A stretch of DNA of 7,993 nucleotides from Bacillota bacterium (GCA_021837545.1 JAKBFR010000106.1:1-7993), one strand, 5' to 3'; shown: positions 1 to 6,628, numbered from the stretch's first letter. Notes: a model not told the origin generated them from the letters alone. Numbers and translations are program-made.

Positions 1-2166
1 TTTATTTAATATATCTTCATCTAAATTTTTTATTTCTTCTTTAATGTCTGCTACTAATTTTGTTAATTCCTCATAATGATCTTTCTTATCATTTATTTCT
101 TTTGTTAATTCTTCAATTTCTCTTTTTCTGCCTAATACGTTAGAATTCTTTCCTTTTATGCTACCACCAGTTAAAGATCCTCCTGGATTTAAGACTTCAC
201 CTTCTAAAGTAACAATTTTATAATTATATCTTCCAATCTGTGCAATCTTAAGAGCACAATCCATATTAGTACAAATTATTGTTCTTCCAAGTACATAATT
301 CATTACATTATCATACTCTTTATCATAAGAAATTATGTCACTTCCAATACCAATATAGCCATTAGCTGTAGTAATGTTTTTATCTAACTCTAATTTTCTA
401 CCTTTTATTATGTTTATCGGCAAAAATGTTGCTCGTCCTAAGTTATTTTTTTTCAAATATCCGATAAGAACTTTAGCTATTTCTTCATTTTTTGTTATTA
501 CATTAGATATTGCAGCTCCTAATGCTATTTCTATAGCCGTTTCATAATTCTTTGGAGCAGTAAAAACTTCACCTAAAACTTTAGTGTCACGAGCTGGAGT
601 AATTTTCTCATTGTGAATTGATTCCATTAACGATTTTACAGACCTATTATACCCTTCATAGTGCTTCTCTAAGTTTTCTAACATTGACTTATTTGCATCA
701 AGTTTAGTTAATATTCTATTTAATTCTCTAAGTTCATTTTCCTTTTTAATCAAATTAGTCGATAGTAAACTTATTTTTTTCTTATCTTCTACTATTTCTA
801 GATTTAACAACTTTATCTTATCTTTCTTGCTTTCGATATTATTACTTAATCCTTTATAAGTTCCTAAATTAATCACTATGTTATGTTCTAAAGATGATAT
901 AGATGAATTTAAAATTTCTCTCTTTTCTTCTCTAAGTGAAATATCTTTATTTAATATAGTAATCTCATTTTTTATATCTGAATTATTTCTTAAAAATTCA
1001 AATTCTCCTTCTTTTAATACTTTAAGTTCTTCTTCAATACTTTTAAGTTCTCTAGAACTTTTTATATTGTGCTCTTCTAGTTTTTCAATATCTTGATTTT
1101 TAAACTTTTGTTCTTCTAGCCTTTTAGATAATTCTTCTTCTAATATTATCTTATTTTCATTTATTTGACTTATTTTATTTGCTATATCACTTAATTCATA
1201 GTTATTCCTATTATTTCTTTCTTCAAAGCTCTTGATTCTTTCATTGTAAAGTTCAATGTTTTTTTGATCTTCACCAACTAATTCTTTTAAATTATAATAT
1301 TGTTCTTTGTTCGCTAAACTTTCTCTTTCTATTTCCTCTATCTTATTCTCCAAGGACTTAAGTTTTTCCTTATCAGTAGCTATCTCTTTTCGTTTATCTT
1401 CAATACTCTTAATTTTCAATTCTAAATCTTCATTAAAACCTTTTAATTCATCTTCCATATTCTTTATGGTATGAACTATAAGTGATACTTCTTTTTTCTT
1501 TAAGTCTTTAGAGAATTCATTAAACTCTAATGCTTTTTCTCTTTCAATTCTTAAAGGCTCTATTCTCTCTTCATAAGTTGATAAAATATCATTTATTCTA
1601 ACTAAATTATCATCAGTATTACTTAACTTTTTTTCTGCTTCTTCTTTTCTATTCTTAAATTTTACAATACCTGCAGCTTCTTCTAGAAGAGATCTTCTAT
1701 CTTCTGGCTTACCACTTAAAATGGCTTCGATTTTACCTTGTCCAATTAATGAATATCCTTCTTTTCCTATTCCTGTATCCATAAAAAGATTTGTTACATC
1801 TTTAAGTCTGCATTTTGAATTATTTATTAAATATTCAGATTCTCCCGACCTAAATATTCTTCTAGATACTGTCACCTCATTATATTCTGTAGCTAATTGT
1901 TCATCACTATTATCAAGGGTTAGAGAAACTTGTGCCAGTCCAACGGCCTTTCTAAACTGAGTTCCGGAGAATATTACATCTTCCATCTTTCCGCCTCGAA
2001 GTACCTTAACACTTTGTTCTCCAAGCACCCATCTTACAGCATCAGAAATATTACTTTTTCCGCTTCCATTAGGTCCTACAACTGCTGTTACACCTTTTCT
2101 AAATTTTAATTCTGTTTTATCAGCAAAGGATTTAAATCCTCTTATTTCCAGAGATTTTAAAAACAT
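1..2166 (-). CDS. smc: Chromosome segregation ATPase SMC, N-terminal 722 residues (3' end beyond window)
   Basis: SMC is the ATPase core of bacterial condensin (with ScpA and ScpB) and compacts and segregates the nucleoid. I translated the frame from ATG 2166-2164 to base 1 without a stop or frameshift. The N-terminal head starts MFLKSLEIRGFKSFA. The Walker A motif GPNGSGKSN is at residues 31-39 and the Q-loop (SLIGQGKIEAILSGKPEDRR) has Gln143. A long heptad-rich, Lys/Glu-rich coiled coil covers roughly residues 160-500. The hinge domain covers about 500-670 and carries the conserved LNPGGSLTGGS near its end. The returning coiled coil begins near 675. The family is about 1,180 residues, so the second coil and the C-terminal head (signature and Walker B) are off the left edge. 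The start follows AAGGAG at normal spacing, and that SD overlaps the stop of the small gene just upstream, suggesting coupling. In Firmicutes ftsY usually follows (known context, not visible here). Confidence 0.97.
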   Translation of the reverse strand, partial: MFLKSLEIRGFKSFADKTELKFRKGVTAVVGPNGSGKSNISDAVRWVLGEQSVKVLRGGKMEDVIFSGTQFRKAVGLAQVSLTLDNSDEQLATEYNEVTVSRRIFRSGESEYLINNSKCRLKDVTNLFMDTGIGKEGYSLIGQGKIEAILSGKPEDRRSLLEEAAGIVKFKNRKEEAEKKLSNTDDNLVRINDILSTYEERIEPLRIEREKALEFNEFSKDLKKKEVSLIVHTIKNMEDELKGFNEDLELKIKSIEDKRKEIATDKEKLKSLENKIEEIERESLANKEQYYNLKELVGEDQKNIELYNERIKSFEERNNRNNYELSDIANKISQINENKIILEEELSKRLEEQKFKNQDIEKLEEHNIKSSRELKSIEEELKVLKEGEFEFLRNNSDIKNEITILNKDISLREEKREILNSSISSLEHNIVINLGTYKGLSNNIESKKDKIKLLNLEIVEDKKKISLLSTNLIKKENELRELNRILTKLDANKSMLENLEKHYEGYNRSVKSLMESIHNEKITPARDTKVLGEVFTAPKNYETAIEIALGAAISNVITKNEEIAKVLIGYLKKNNLGRATFLPINIIKGRKLELDKNITTANGYIGIGSDIISYDKEYDNVMNYVLGRTIICTNMDCALKIAQIGRYNYKIVTLEGEVLNPGGSLTGGSIKGKNSNVLGRKREIEELTKEINDKKDHYEELTKLVADIKEEIKNLDEDILNK

Positions 2167-2177
2167 GTGCCCACTCC

Positions 2178-2276
2178 TTACAAATAAAGTATAGTAGGTA
2201 ATAATCCTATAATAAAAATTACTATAATGAAAATAGCCATTGCAATTTTCATTTTTTCCCTAGTCTTTTTCTTCAT
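2178..2276 (-). CDS. Small single-pass membrane peptide, DUF4044-like (32 aa)
   Basis: A 32-codon reading frame begins at ATG 2276-2274 behind a GGGGAG SD and ends in a TAA that overlaps the smc SD. The N-terminus is strongly basic (MKKKTREKMK), followed by one hydrophobic segment (about residues 11-31, rich in Ile/Phe/Val/Leu, with a GLLPT motif) and almost no C-terminal tail. This predicts one membrane helix with the charged end in the cytoplasm. The pattern MKKKxREKM plus one helix of this length fits the DUF4044 family of tiny clostridial proteins, recalled from memory rather than searched. The function is unknown. It lies between a terminator and smc and is probably the first gene of the smc transcription unit. 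A good SD, codon use like its neighbours and tight spacing support it as a real gene. Confidence 0.8.
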   Translation of the reverse strand: MKKKTREKMKIAMAIFIIVIFIIGLLPTILYL

Positions 2277-2300
2277 ATCAAACACTCCCCATTGTAATTT

Positions 2301-2329
2301 AGTTTATAGTAAAGATTAACAAATATCAA
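2301..2329 (-). promoter_or_regulatory. Possible SigA promoter for the small membrane peptide - smc unit
   Basis: On the minus strand TTGATA (2329-2324) and TAAACT (2306-2301) are separated by 17 nt. The -35 is a good match and the -10 a weak one. A TATAAA just upstream of the -10 with a 15-nt spacer is an alternative. The site lies between the preceding terminator and the small ORF, where a promoter is expected. Confidence 0.35.
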
Positions 2330-2350
2330 TACAACACTTAAGTATAATAT

Positions 2351-2375
2351 TAAAAGCGAGAGGAAACCTCTCGCT
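2351..2375 (-). terminator. Rho-independent terminator of the rnc - radical SAM unit
   Basis: Read on the minus strand, AGCGAGAGG (2375-2367), loop TTT and CCTCTCGCT (2363-2355) form a perfect 9-bp GC-rich stem followed by TTTA and AT-rich sequence. The TAG stop of the radical SAM gene (2376-2374) lies partly in the 5' arm. Confidence 0.88.
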
Positions 2376-3402
2376 AATATATTATATCTAATTTTTCATC
2401 TTTTAGACAGAGGTTTATATGACCTCTTTCTATTTTATCATTTTGTTTTACCAGAATAATTTTATTATTTTCTTTAAGTTTATTAAAATATAATTTTTTA
2501 TTAGCATAAAGTTTACTTAAATCTTTAGAATTAATATGAATCAATACATTTTTTTCTTCTTTCATATTCTCTAAAATTATATCTGCGAGTAAGCTGCCTT
2601 CAACCAATTCCCTGAAAGAAGGATGAAATGGTCCAGCTATAATATCTCCACCTTCATTTATACTTTCTGTTGGTTGAAGCCCTATTCTTATTACATTAAC
2701 ATTATTTTTTCTATACATCTCATACATAACTTTACTTATATCCACTGCTTCTTCTAAAGAATATGGAACGTACTCATTGCATTTATACATTTTTTCCATA
2801 GGTGTATCTCTTATAACTAAAGATGGATATATTCTGCAAATATCTGGTTTCATTTCAAGTGATGCTTTAGTTGTATTTATATCCTTCTCAAATGTATCTC
2901 CTGGAAGTCCTGGCATTATTTGATGTCCTAAAACAAATTCATATTCTTTAATTAGTTTAGATGCATTTATAACATCCTGCGCACTATGCCCTCTTCCAGC
3001 TTTTTTTAATACATCTTCATCTAGTGACTGGACTCCAAGTTCTATTATATCAACTCCATATTCTTTAAGATAAGTTAATATATAATTATTAATATAATCT
3101 GGTCTTGTTGAAAGCCTTATTTTATCTATACGCTTTTTATCTTTGAACTCTTTAGCTACTTCTAAGAGTTCTCTTTGTTTTTCTTCTCTTATACCTGTAA
3201 ATGTTCCTCCAAAAAATGAAACTTCAATAGTTGCATTCTTATTTTGTATTGTTTCTAAATAATCATTTATTGTATTCCTTACAGTTTGGGCTGTAACCTC
3301 GTCATTAGAACCAGTTATTCTATCTTGATTACAAAAAACACAATTATGAGGACATCCTTCATGTGGCACAAATATAGGTATTATATAATAATTTTTACTC
3401 AT
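2374..3402 (-). CDS. Elp3-like radical SAM protein (342 aa), function unknown
   Basis: This is a radical SAM enzyme with the iron-sulfur cluster motif CPHNCVFC (Cys17, Cys21, Cys24, CxxxCxxC) close to the N-terminus, followed by FFGGTF, the SAM-binding 'GGE/GGT'-type motif. The central domain contains RLSTRPDYI and a conserved ELGVQSLDEDVLKKAGRGH block typical of the Elp3/MiaB/NifB-like superfamily. The C-terminal third (PFHPSFRELVEGS) resembles the radical SAM C-terminal domain found in Elp3-related proteins. The GNAT acetyltransferase domain of true Elp3 is absent, so calling it elongator subunit 3 would be misleading. I start it at ATG 3402-3400, which overlaps the rnc stop (ATGAGTAA). The frame is open for 26 more codons inside rnc, but that extension is rnc sequence read in another frame. 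The gene is translationally coupled to rnc and is found next to rnc/smc in other clostridia (known context). The substrate is not known. Confidence 0.9.
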   Translation of the reverse strand: MSKNYYIIPIFVPHEGCPHNCVFCNQDRITGSNDEVTAQTVRNTINDYLETIQNKNATIEVSFFGGTFTGIREEKQRELLEVAKEFKDKKRIDKIRLSTRPDYINNYILTYLKEYGVDIIELGVQSLDEDVLKKAGRGHSAQDVINASKLIKEYEFVLGHQIMPGLPGDTFEKDINTTKASLEMKPDICRIYPSLVIRDTPMEKMYKCNEYVPYSLEEAVDISKVMYEMYRKNNVNVIRIGLQPTESINEGGDIIAGPFHPSFRELVEGSLLADIILENMKEEKNVLIHINSKDLSKLYANKKLYFNKLKENNKIILVKQNDKIERGHINLCLKDEKLDIIY

Positions 3403-4093
3403 TTGTCTTATCCAATATATCCAAAGCTTGCTTAGCTGCATTTTGTTCTGATTCTTTTTTACTGTAGCCTGAGCCTTCACCCATAAGCTTTTTATCTATA
3501 ATCACATTGGTAAAAAATTTCCTTCTATGAGGTGGTCCTTCATATCTTGTTAATTCATATTGAATTACTATCTCTCCATCTTTTTGAAGAAGTTCTTGAA
3601 GCTTTGTCTTAAAATCTAATATTATTTCATTATTTATAGCTTTATTTATTACTTCTTCAAAATGAAGTAATATGAAATCGGATGCAAAACCAATACCCTT
3701 ATCTAAATAAACAGCTGCAAGCACCGCTTCTACAGCATCCGCTTGTATTGAAATTCTTTCTCTTCCACCTGTAAGTTCTTCACCTTTACTCATTCTAATA
3801 TAAGATCCCAAATTTATTTTTTTCGCAATTTCATAAAGGGAATTTTCACAAACTATCAAACTTCTTATTTTAGTTAATTCGCCTTCACTCTTATGCTTAA
3901 AGTTATTAAAAAGATATTCCGTAATACAAAGTTGTAACACTGAATCTCCTAAAAATTCAAGTCTTTCATTATATTCAGCATCTTTAAATTGATTTCCAAA
4001 AGAACTATGTGTAAGTGCTGTTTTTAGCAAAGTAGGATTATTGAAACAAACTCCCAAGTTTTCTTCTATTTCTTTAAGTGTATATCTATTCAT
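3395..4093 (-). CDS. rnc: Ribonuclease III (232 aa)
   Basis: RNase III is an Mg-dependent double-stranded RNA endonuclease that processes pre-rRNA and degrades structured or antisense-paired mRNA as a homodimer in the cytoplasm. The catalytic domain carries the signature NERLEFLGD at residues 42-50. By alignment to E. coli E38/D45/D114/E117, the metal ligands are Glu43, Asp50, Asp119 and Glu122 (in QADAVEAVLAAVYLDKG). A double-stranded RNA-binding domain follows from about residue 160 to 229, with the expected GEGSGYSKKESEQNAAKQAL ending. Length is normal for the family. The start ATG (4093-4091) follows AAGGAG (4107-4102). The 3' end overlaps the radical SAM gene by 8 nt. An 18-bp stem directly upstream of the SD is a likely RNase III target and suggests autoregulation (inference). 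Confidence 0.97.
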   Translation of the reverse strand: MNRYTLKEIEENLGVCFNNPTLLKTALTHSSFGNQFKDAEYNERLEFLGDSVLQLCITEYLFNNFKHKSEGELTKIRSLIVCENSLYEIAKKINLGSYIRMSKGEELTGGRERISIQADAVEAVLAAVYLDKGIGFASDFILLHFEEVINKAINNEIILDFKTKLQELLQKDGEIVIQYELTRYEGPPHRRKFFTNVIIDKKLMGEGSGYSKKESEQNAAKQALDILDKTNE

Positions 4094-4109
4094 TTATTCC
4101 ACTCCTTGA

Positions 4110-4177
4110 AGTTTATTCTTCAACTTGCTACGACATTTTATTTCAGATATCTAATATAACAAATTCAAGAATAAACT
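4110..4177 (-). promoter_or_regulatory. Long stem-loop in the rnc 5' leader, candidate RNase III autoregulatory site
   Basis: Bases 4160-4177 and 4110-4127 are inverted copies. In minus-strand RNA they pair over 18 positions with one mismatch and one G-U, around a 32-nt loop. The 11 pairs nearest the base are perfect. The 3' arm ends 2-3 nt before the rnc SD. On the plus strand the G-U would be a C-A mismatch, so the helix favours minus-strand RNA. A stem this long is in the size range RNase III cuts. E. coli rnc is known to be autoregulated by cleavage of its own leader; the parallel here is inference. A weak TTGTTA-16-TAAAAT promoter-like pair also lies in this region. Confidence 0.6.
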
Positions 4178-4200
4178 AATTAATCTGATTTTTATCCATT

Positions 4201-4437
4201 CTAGTACCCCATTTTTTAGAGGAGCGTTAAGAACCTACCTAGTCTAGATGAATTATTCCTTATAAGGCATCCTGGCTCTTCTGCTTGCTCGCCATTCTTC
4301 TTTCTAGGCACATTGACCCTTACGATTACGTGGTACCCTTGAGAGTACATAATTGATCTCTGTGGTTACGCATCATCCGTCAAGAGTATAATGCCAACTG
4401 AATTTAGATGAAATATAAAACTCCACCCGAAAAGTTT
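4201..4437 (-). ncRNA. Candidate structured RNA between acpP and rnc (unidentified)
   Basis: No coding frame of note exists in the 390-nt acpP-rnc gap, yet 4201-4400 is 43% GC (86/200 counted) while adjacent 4141-4200 is 18%. In minus-strand RNA I find these helices: a 7-bp hairpin at the start (4437-4431 with 4425-4419); GUACUC/GGGUAC closing a UCAA tetraloop (4348-4333); UUGAC/GUCAA (4383-4379 with 4317-4313); GGCAU/AUGCC (4395-4391 with 4270-4266); and UGCCUAG/CUAGGUA (4310-4304 with 4242-4236). The last two cross, implying a pseudoknot. Two helices need G-U pairs that would be A-C mismatches on the plus strand, which favours this orientation. A TATAAT lies just upstream. I do not recognise a known riboswitch, 6S, SRP, RNase P or tmRNA core. 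It could be a free RNA or the long leader of rnc, and the 3' end is undefined. Confidence 0.55.
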
Positions 4438-4441
4438 CATT

Positions 4442-4468
4442 ATTATAAGAAAATATAAAATCCCGCAA
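4442..4468 (-). promoter_or_regulatory. Possible promoter of the acpP-rnc intergenic RNA / rnc unit
   Basis: A perfect TATAAT -10 lies on the minus strand (4447-4442), just after the acpP terminator. The best -35 is TTGCGG (4468-4463) with a short 15-nt spacer, embedded in the terminator stem. Transcription would start near 4435, at the beginning of the GC-rich structured segment. The -10 is strong and the -35 weak. Confidence 0.4.
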
Positions 4469-4480
4469 TCATGCGGGATT
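4459..4480 (-). terminator. Rho-independent terminator of acpP
   Basis: On the minus strand AATCCCGCA (4480-4472), loop TGAT and TGCGGGATT (4467-4459) form a perfect 9-bp stem followed by TTATATTTTC. It begins 3 nt after the acpP stop codon. Confidence 0.9.
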
Positions 4481-4483
4481 ATT

Positions 4484-4714
4484 TTATTCTTCGTGATGAG
4501 CTTTTACGTAATTGACAACATCTCCAACTATTTTAAAGTTTTCAACGTCTTCGTCAGGTATTTCCATATCTAGTTCATCTTCTAGAGCCATTATAAGTTC
4601 AACTATATCTAATGAGTCTGCATTTAAATCTTCAATAAATGATGCTTCCATGACAACGCTTCCTACATCGACGCTTAACTTATCAGCAATAATTGCTTGG
4701 ATTTTTTCAAACAT
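4484..4714 (-). CDS. acpP: Acyl carrier protein (76 aa)
   Basis: ACP carries growing acyl chains of type II fatty acid synthesis on a 4'-phosphopantetheine arm and donates acyl groups to PlsX and PlsY. The protein is small, acidic and four-helical. The attachment motif is [10 protein letters not shown], with Ser34 in DSL. It ends in VKAHHEE. Length (76) is normal. I start at ATG 4714-4712 (MFEKIQ), which has GGGAGG at 8-nt spacing. An in-frame GTG nine bases upstream overlaps that SD and cannot be the start. Its own promoter (4744-4772) and terminator make acpP an independent transcription unit even though it directly follows plsX, which fits the need for a very abundant product. Confidence 0.97.
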   Translation of the reverse strand: MFEKIQAIIADKLSVDVGSVVMEASFIEDLNADSLDIVELIMALEDELDMEIPDEDVENFKIVGDVVNYVKAHHEE

Positions 4715-4743
4715 TAATTTCACCTCCCAAGTTCTACATTTAG

Positions 4744-4772
4744 ATAATAGTATATATTGTTTAAATCGTCAA
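4744..4772 (-). promoter_or_regulatory. SigA-type promoter of acpP
   Basis: On the minus strand TTGACG (4772-4767), an exact 17-nt spacer and TATTAT (4749-4744) match the vegetative consensus at 5 of 6 positions in each box. Transcription should start near 4737, giving a short leader of about 22 nt with the GGGAGG SD of acpP. Confidence 0.8.
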
Positions 4773-4795
4773 TATTAGTTTTAATAATATTTAAA

Positions 4796-5797
4796 TTAAT
4801 TTTCCTTAGAAAATTCATTTTTTATATCTTTTAACACATCATTCTCATAAAAAATCTTAGTCTGTTTAATAGAATTTTTGAATGCTTTTGCATCTGAACT
4901 GCCATGAGCTTTTATGCATATTCCATCAACACCTAAAAATGGTGCTCCTCCATATTCTTTGTAATCAAACTTTTTCATAATATTTTTTAATACTGGTTTT
5001 AATAGTAATACTCCTAATTTAGATATAATTGATGATTTAAGTACTTCATCTTTTATTATCCCTAGAATACTTGAAGCGGAGCCTTCATACATTTTTAAAG
5101 CTGTATTTCCTACAAAACCATCACTTACTAAGACATTAATATCCCCTGCAGGTATTTCTCTTGGTTCTACATTGCCTTTAAAGTTAAGAGAATTTTCTTC
5201 TTTCAAAAGTTTAAATGTTGCTTTTGTAAGTTCATTCCCTTTTTCTTCTTCTTCTCCAATATTTATAAGTGCTATACTTGGATTTTTTACATTAAAAATC
5301 TTTTGATAATAGATTTTTCCCATTTTCGCAAATTGAACTAAAAATGCTGGTTTACAATCAACATTAGCTCCAACATCTACTATCATAAAATTTCCACGTC
5401 TACCTGGCATTATAGGTGCAAGAGCAGGTCTTTCTACACCCTTAATTCTACCTACTATTAGCGTACATCCTGCTAAAAATGCGCCTGTACTCCCTGCAGA
5501 TATTATTCCATCACAAGTTCCCTCTTTAACTAAATTCAACGCCTTAACTATACTAGCATCTTTTTTTCTTCTGAGTGCCATTACAGGATGTTCATTTGGT
5601 GAAATTACTTCTTTGGCATCAATAATAGTAACTTTATCTTTAGGATAAGTATATTTAGCTAATTCTGAACTTATAATTTCTTTTGGTCCTGTAATATATA
5701 ATTCAATATTATCATATTCTTTTAAAGCTTGAATTGCACCATCTATTACAGCTACAGGTGCATTATCTCCACCCATACCATCTATAGCTATTTTCAT
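4796..5797 (-). CDS. plsX: Phosphate acyltransferase PlsX (333 aa)
   Basis: PlsX converts acyl-ACP and phosphate to acyl-phosphate, the donor used by PlsY for the first acylation of glycerol 3-phosphate in phospholipid synthesis. It is a peripheral membrane enzyme. The N-terminus [14 protein letters not shown] is the family hallmark. [15 protein letters not shown] (about 68-82), [13 protein letters not shown] (98-110), [37 protein letters not shown] and [13 protein letters not shown] follow in the expected order. Length is typical. The start follows a strong GGAGGG SD. Its neighbours rpmF upstream and acpP downstream are the usual ones. No fapR gene precedes it, unlike in Bacillus. A terminator-like hairpin separates it from rpmF, so plsX depends on read-through or on a promoter in its leader that I cannot pinpoint. 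Confidence 0.97.
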   Translation of the reverse strand: MKIAIDGMGGDNAPVAVIDGAIQALKEYDNIELYITGPKEIISSELAKYTYPKDKVTIIDAKEVISPNEHPVMALRRKKDASIVKALNLVKEGTCDGIISAGSTGAFLAGCTLIVGRIKGVERPALAPIMPGRRGNFMIVDVGANVDCKPAFLVQFAKMGKIYYQKIFNVKNPSIALINIGEEEEKGNELTKATFKLLKEENSLNFKGNVEPREIPAGDINVLVSDGFVGNTALKMYEGSASSILGIIKDEVLKSSIISKLGVLLLKPVLKNIMKKFDYKEYGGAPFLGVDGICIKAHGSSDAKAFKNSIKQTKIFYENDVLKDIKNEFSKEN

Positions 5798-5823
5798 ATA
5801 ATAATCCCTCCTTCATTTTAGGT

Positions 5824-5866
5824 ATATTCAAAAGTTATCTATTTAAAGTTGGTTTTTGTTGAATAT
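5824..5866. repeat. Inverted repeat in the plsX leader
   Basis: ATATTCAA (5824-5831) and TTGAATAT (5859-5866) are perfect 8-bp inverted copies separated by 27 nt, in the 129-nt gap between rpmF and plsX. They could form a leader hairpin or a widely spaced operator. They are AT-rich and may be chance. They do not resemble the FapR box as I remember it. Confidence 0.3.
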
Positions 5867-5901
5867 TAGCAATTATTGTTTAATATTATTTTGTATATAA
5901 G

Positions 5902-5928
5902 AAAAGAAAGTCATAAAGACTTTCTTTT
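5902..5928 (-). terminator. Terminator or attenuator after rpmF
   Basis: On the minus strand AAAAGAAAGTC (5928-5918), loop TTTAT and GACTTTCTTTT (5912-5902) form a perfect 11-bp stem followed by CTTATATAC. The 3' arm itself supplies a T-rich end. The 5' arm takes in part of the rpmF stop codon (5929-5927). The stem is AT-rich, so termination may be partial and let transcription continue into plsX. Confidence 0.7.
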
Positions 5929-6109
5929 AGCTTTCAGAAGCTACAACTTCCTTACCTTTGTAAAAACCACAGTTTTTACATACTCTATGAGCAAGTTTCA
6001 TTTCGTGGCATTGTGGACATTCAACTATGCCAGGTAAACTAGCTTTAAAAGTTTGAGCTCTTCTTTTTTTAGTTCTTGCGCTACAACATTTTCTTGCTGG
6101 ATTTCCCAT
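5927..6109 (-). CDS. rpmF: Large ribosomal subunit protein bL32 (60 aa)
   Basis: bL32 is a small basic protein of the 50S subunit. The N-terminal basic tail (MGNPARK, then ARTKKRRAQTFK) is followed by the zinc ribbon, with Cys31 and Cys34 (CPQC) and Cys44 and Cys47 (CKNC), and the usual GFYKGKEVV tail. This is the zinc-binding (C+) form. An extra Cys pair at residues 8-9 lies outside the ribbon. The ATG is 2 nt after the DUF177 stop, and its SD (AAGGAGGTG) lies in the last codons of DUF177, so translation is coupled. The order DUF177-rpmF is conserved widely in bacteria. Confidence 0.97.
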   Translation of the reverse strand: MGNPARKCCSARTKKRRAQTFKASLPGIVECPQCHEMKLAHRVCKNCGFYKGKEVVASES

Positions 6110-6111
6110 AC

Positions 6112-6618
6112 TTACACCTCCTTATTGTCAAACAAACCTTTTAGGGCTTCAAAACGTATATCTACGTTTTCTTTATTACAAGAACATTTATTGTAATTTA
6201 AATTACATCCACATTCTTGACAAAGTCCTTTACAGTCGTCTTTGCAGACTCTTTGAATCGGGAAAGTTGAAATTATACTTGTTTCAACAATCTCTGTGAT
6301 GTCTAAAACATCATCCATTACAACAACAGCTTCATCATCTTGTGATTTACTATTAGTTGTAAACCTTTCTTCTATATCAATATCTATTGGATAGATAAAG
6401 GTATCTAAGCATCTTGAACATATCATTTCTAAATCAGCTTTAATTTTAGCATTCACTATTAACATATCACTATCTGATGAAATCACTCCAACAACTTCAC
6501 AAGAGCCTATAGGTTTAATTATATCTCCTTCAAAGCTAAATTGTGGCATCTCAAATGTGTAATTAATTTTTTTGCTTCTATCTTTACCTGAAATAATATC
6601 TGAAATTTGTACTTTCAT
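6112..6618 (-). CDS. DUF177/YceD family protein, 23S rRNA accumulation factor (168 aa)
   Basis: Members of this family sit next to rpmF in most bacteria and have been linked to accumulation of large-subunit rRNA (known of the family). The N-terminus MKVQISDIISGK is the typical opening. A central CSRC (Cys67, Cys70) with LDTF is the family's conserved motif. The C-terminal part has a Cys cluster (125, 129, 133, 136, 138, 145, 147; CKDDCKGLCQECGCNL) likely to bind metal. Length is normal. The ATG at 6618-6616 has no SD. An in-frame TAG lies upstream with no ATG, GTG or TTG between, so the start is secure. The nearest promoter would place the mRNA 5' end only about 3-6 nt before the ATG. Confidence 0.92.
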   Translation of the reverse strand: MKVQISDIISGKDRSKKINYTFEMPQFSFEGDIIKPIGSCEVVGVISSDSDMLIVNAKIKADLEMICSRCLDTFIYPIDIDIEERFTTNSKSQDDEAVVVMDDVLDITEIVETSIISTFPIQRVCKDDCKGLCQECGCNLNYNKCSCNKENVDIRFEALKGLFDNKEV

Positions 6619-6628
6619 AAAATTATAG

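Noticed and set aside
878..1960. Plus-strand frames opposite smc (near 878-1096 and 1721-1960)
   Set aside because: Both are antisense to an intact conserved smc coding region, with Ser/Leu-rich or low-complexity translation and no SD.
3403..3480. 26-residue N-terminal extension of the radical SAM protein
   Set aside because: It lies wholly inside rnc in another frame; the ATG overlapping the rnc stop gives the family-like N-terminus.
4266..4340. Resemblance to a cobalamin riboswitch 3' part (AGCCAGGAUGCC) in the acpP-rnc RNA
   Set aside because: The B12 box core (GCCACUG) and the GGGAA/GGUG segments are absent, and the neighbouring gene is not B12-related.
4326..4340. Resemblance of GGGUACCACG to the T-box antiterminator sequence
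   Set aside because: The real motif is GG-UGG-ACCGCG in a different order; no Stem I, specifier loop or tRNA-synthetase/amino-acid gene is present.
4721..4723. Upstream in-frame GTG as the acpP start
   Set aside because: It overlaps the SD itself; the ATG at 4714-4712 has proper spacing and gives the usual MFEKIQ N-terminus.
4512..4778. 88-codon plus-strand frame over acpP
   Set aside because: It is antisense to acpP, Ser/Ile-rich as expected for a complement of an acidic protein, and lacks an SD.
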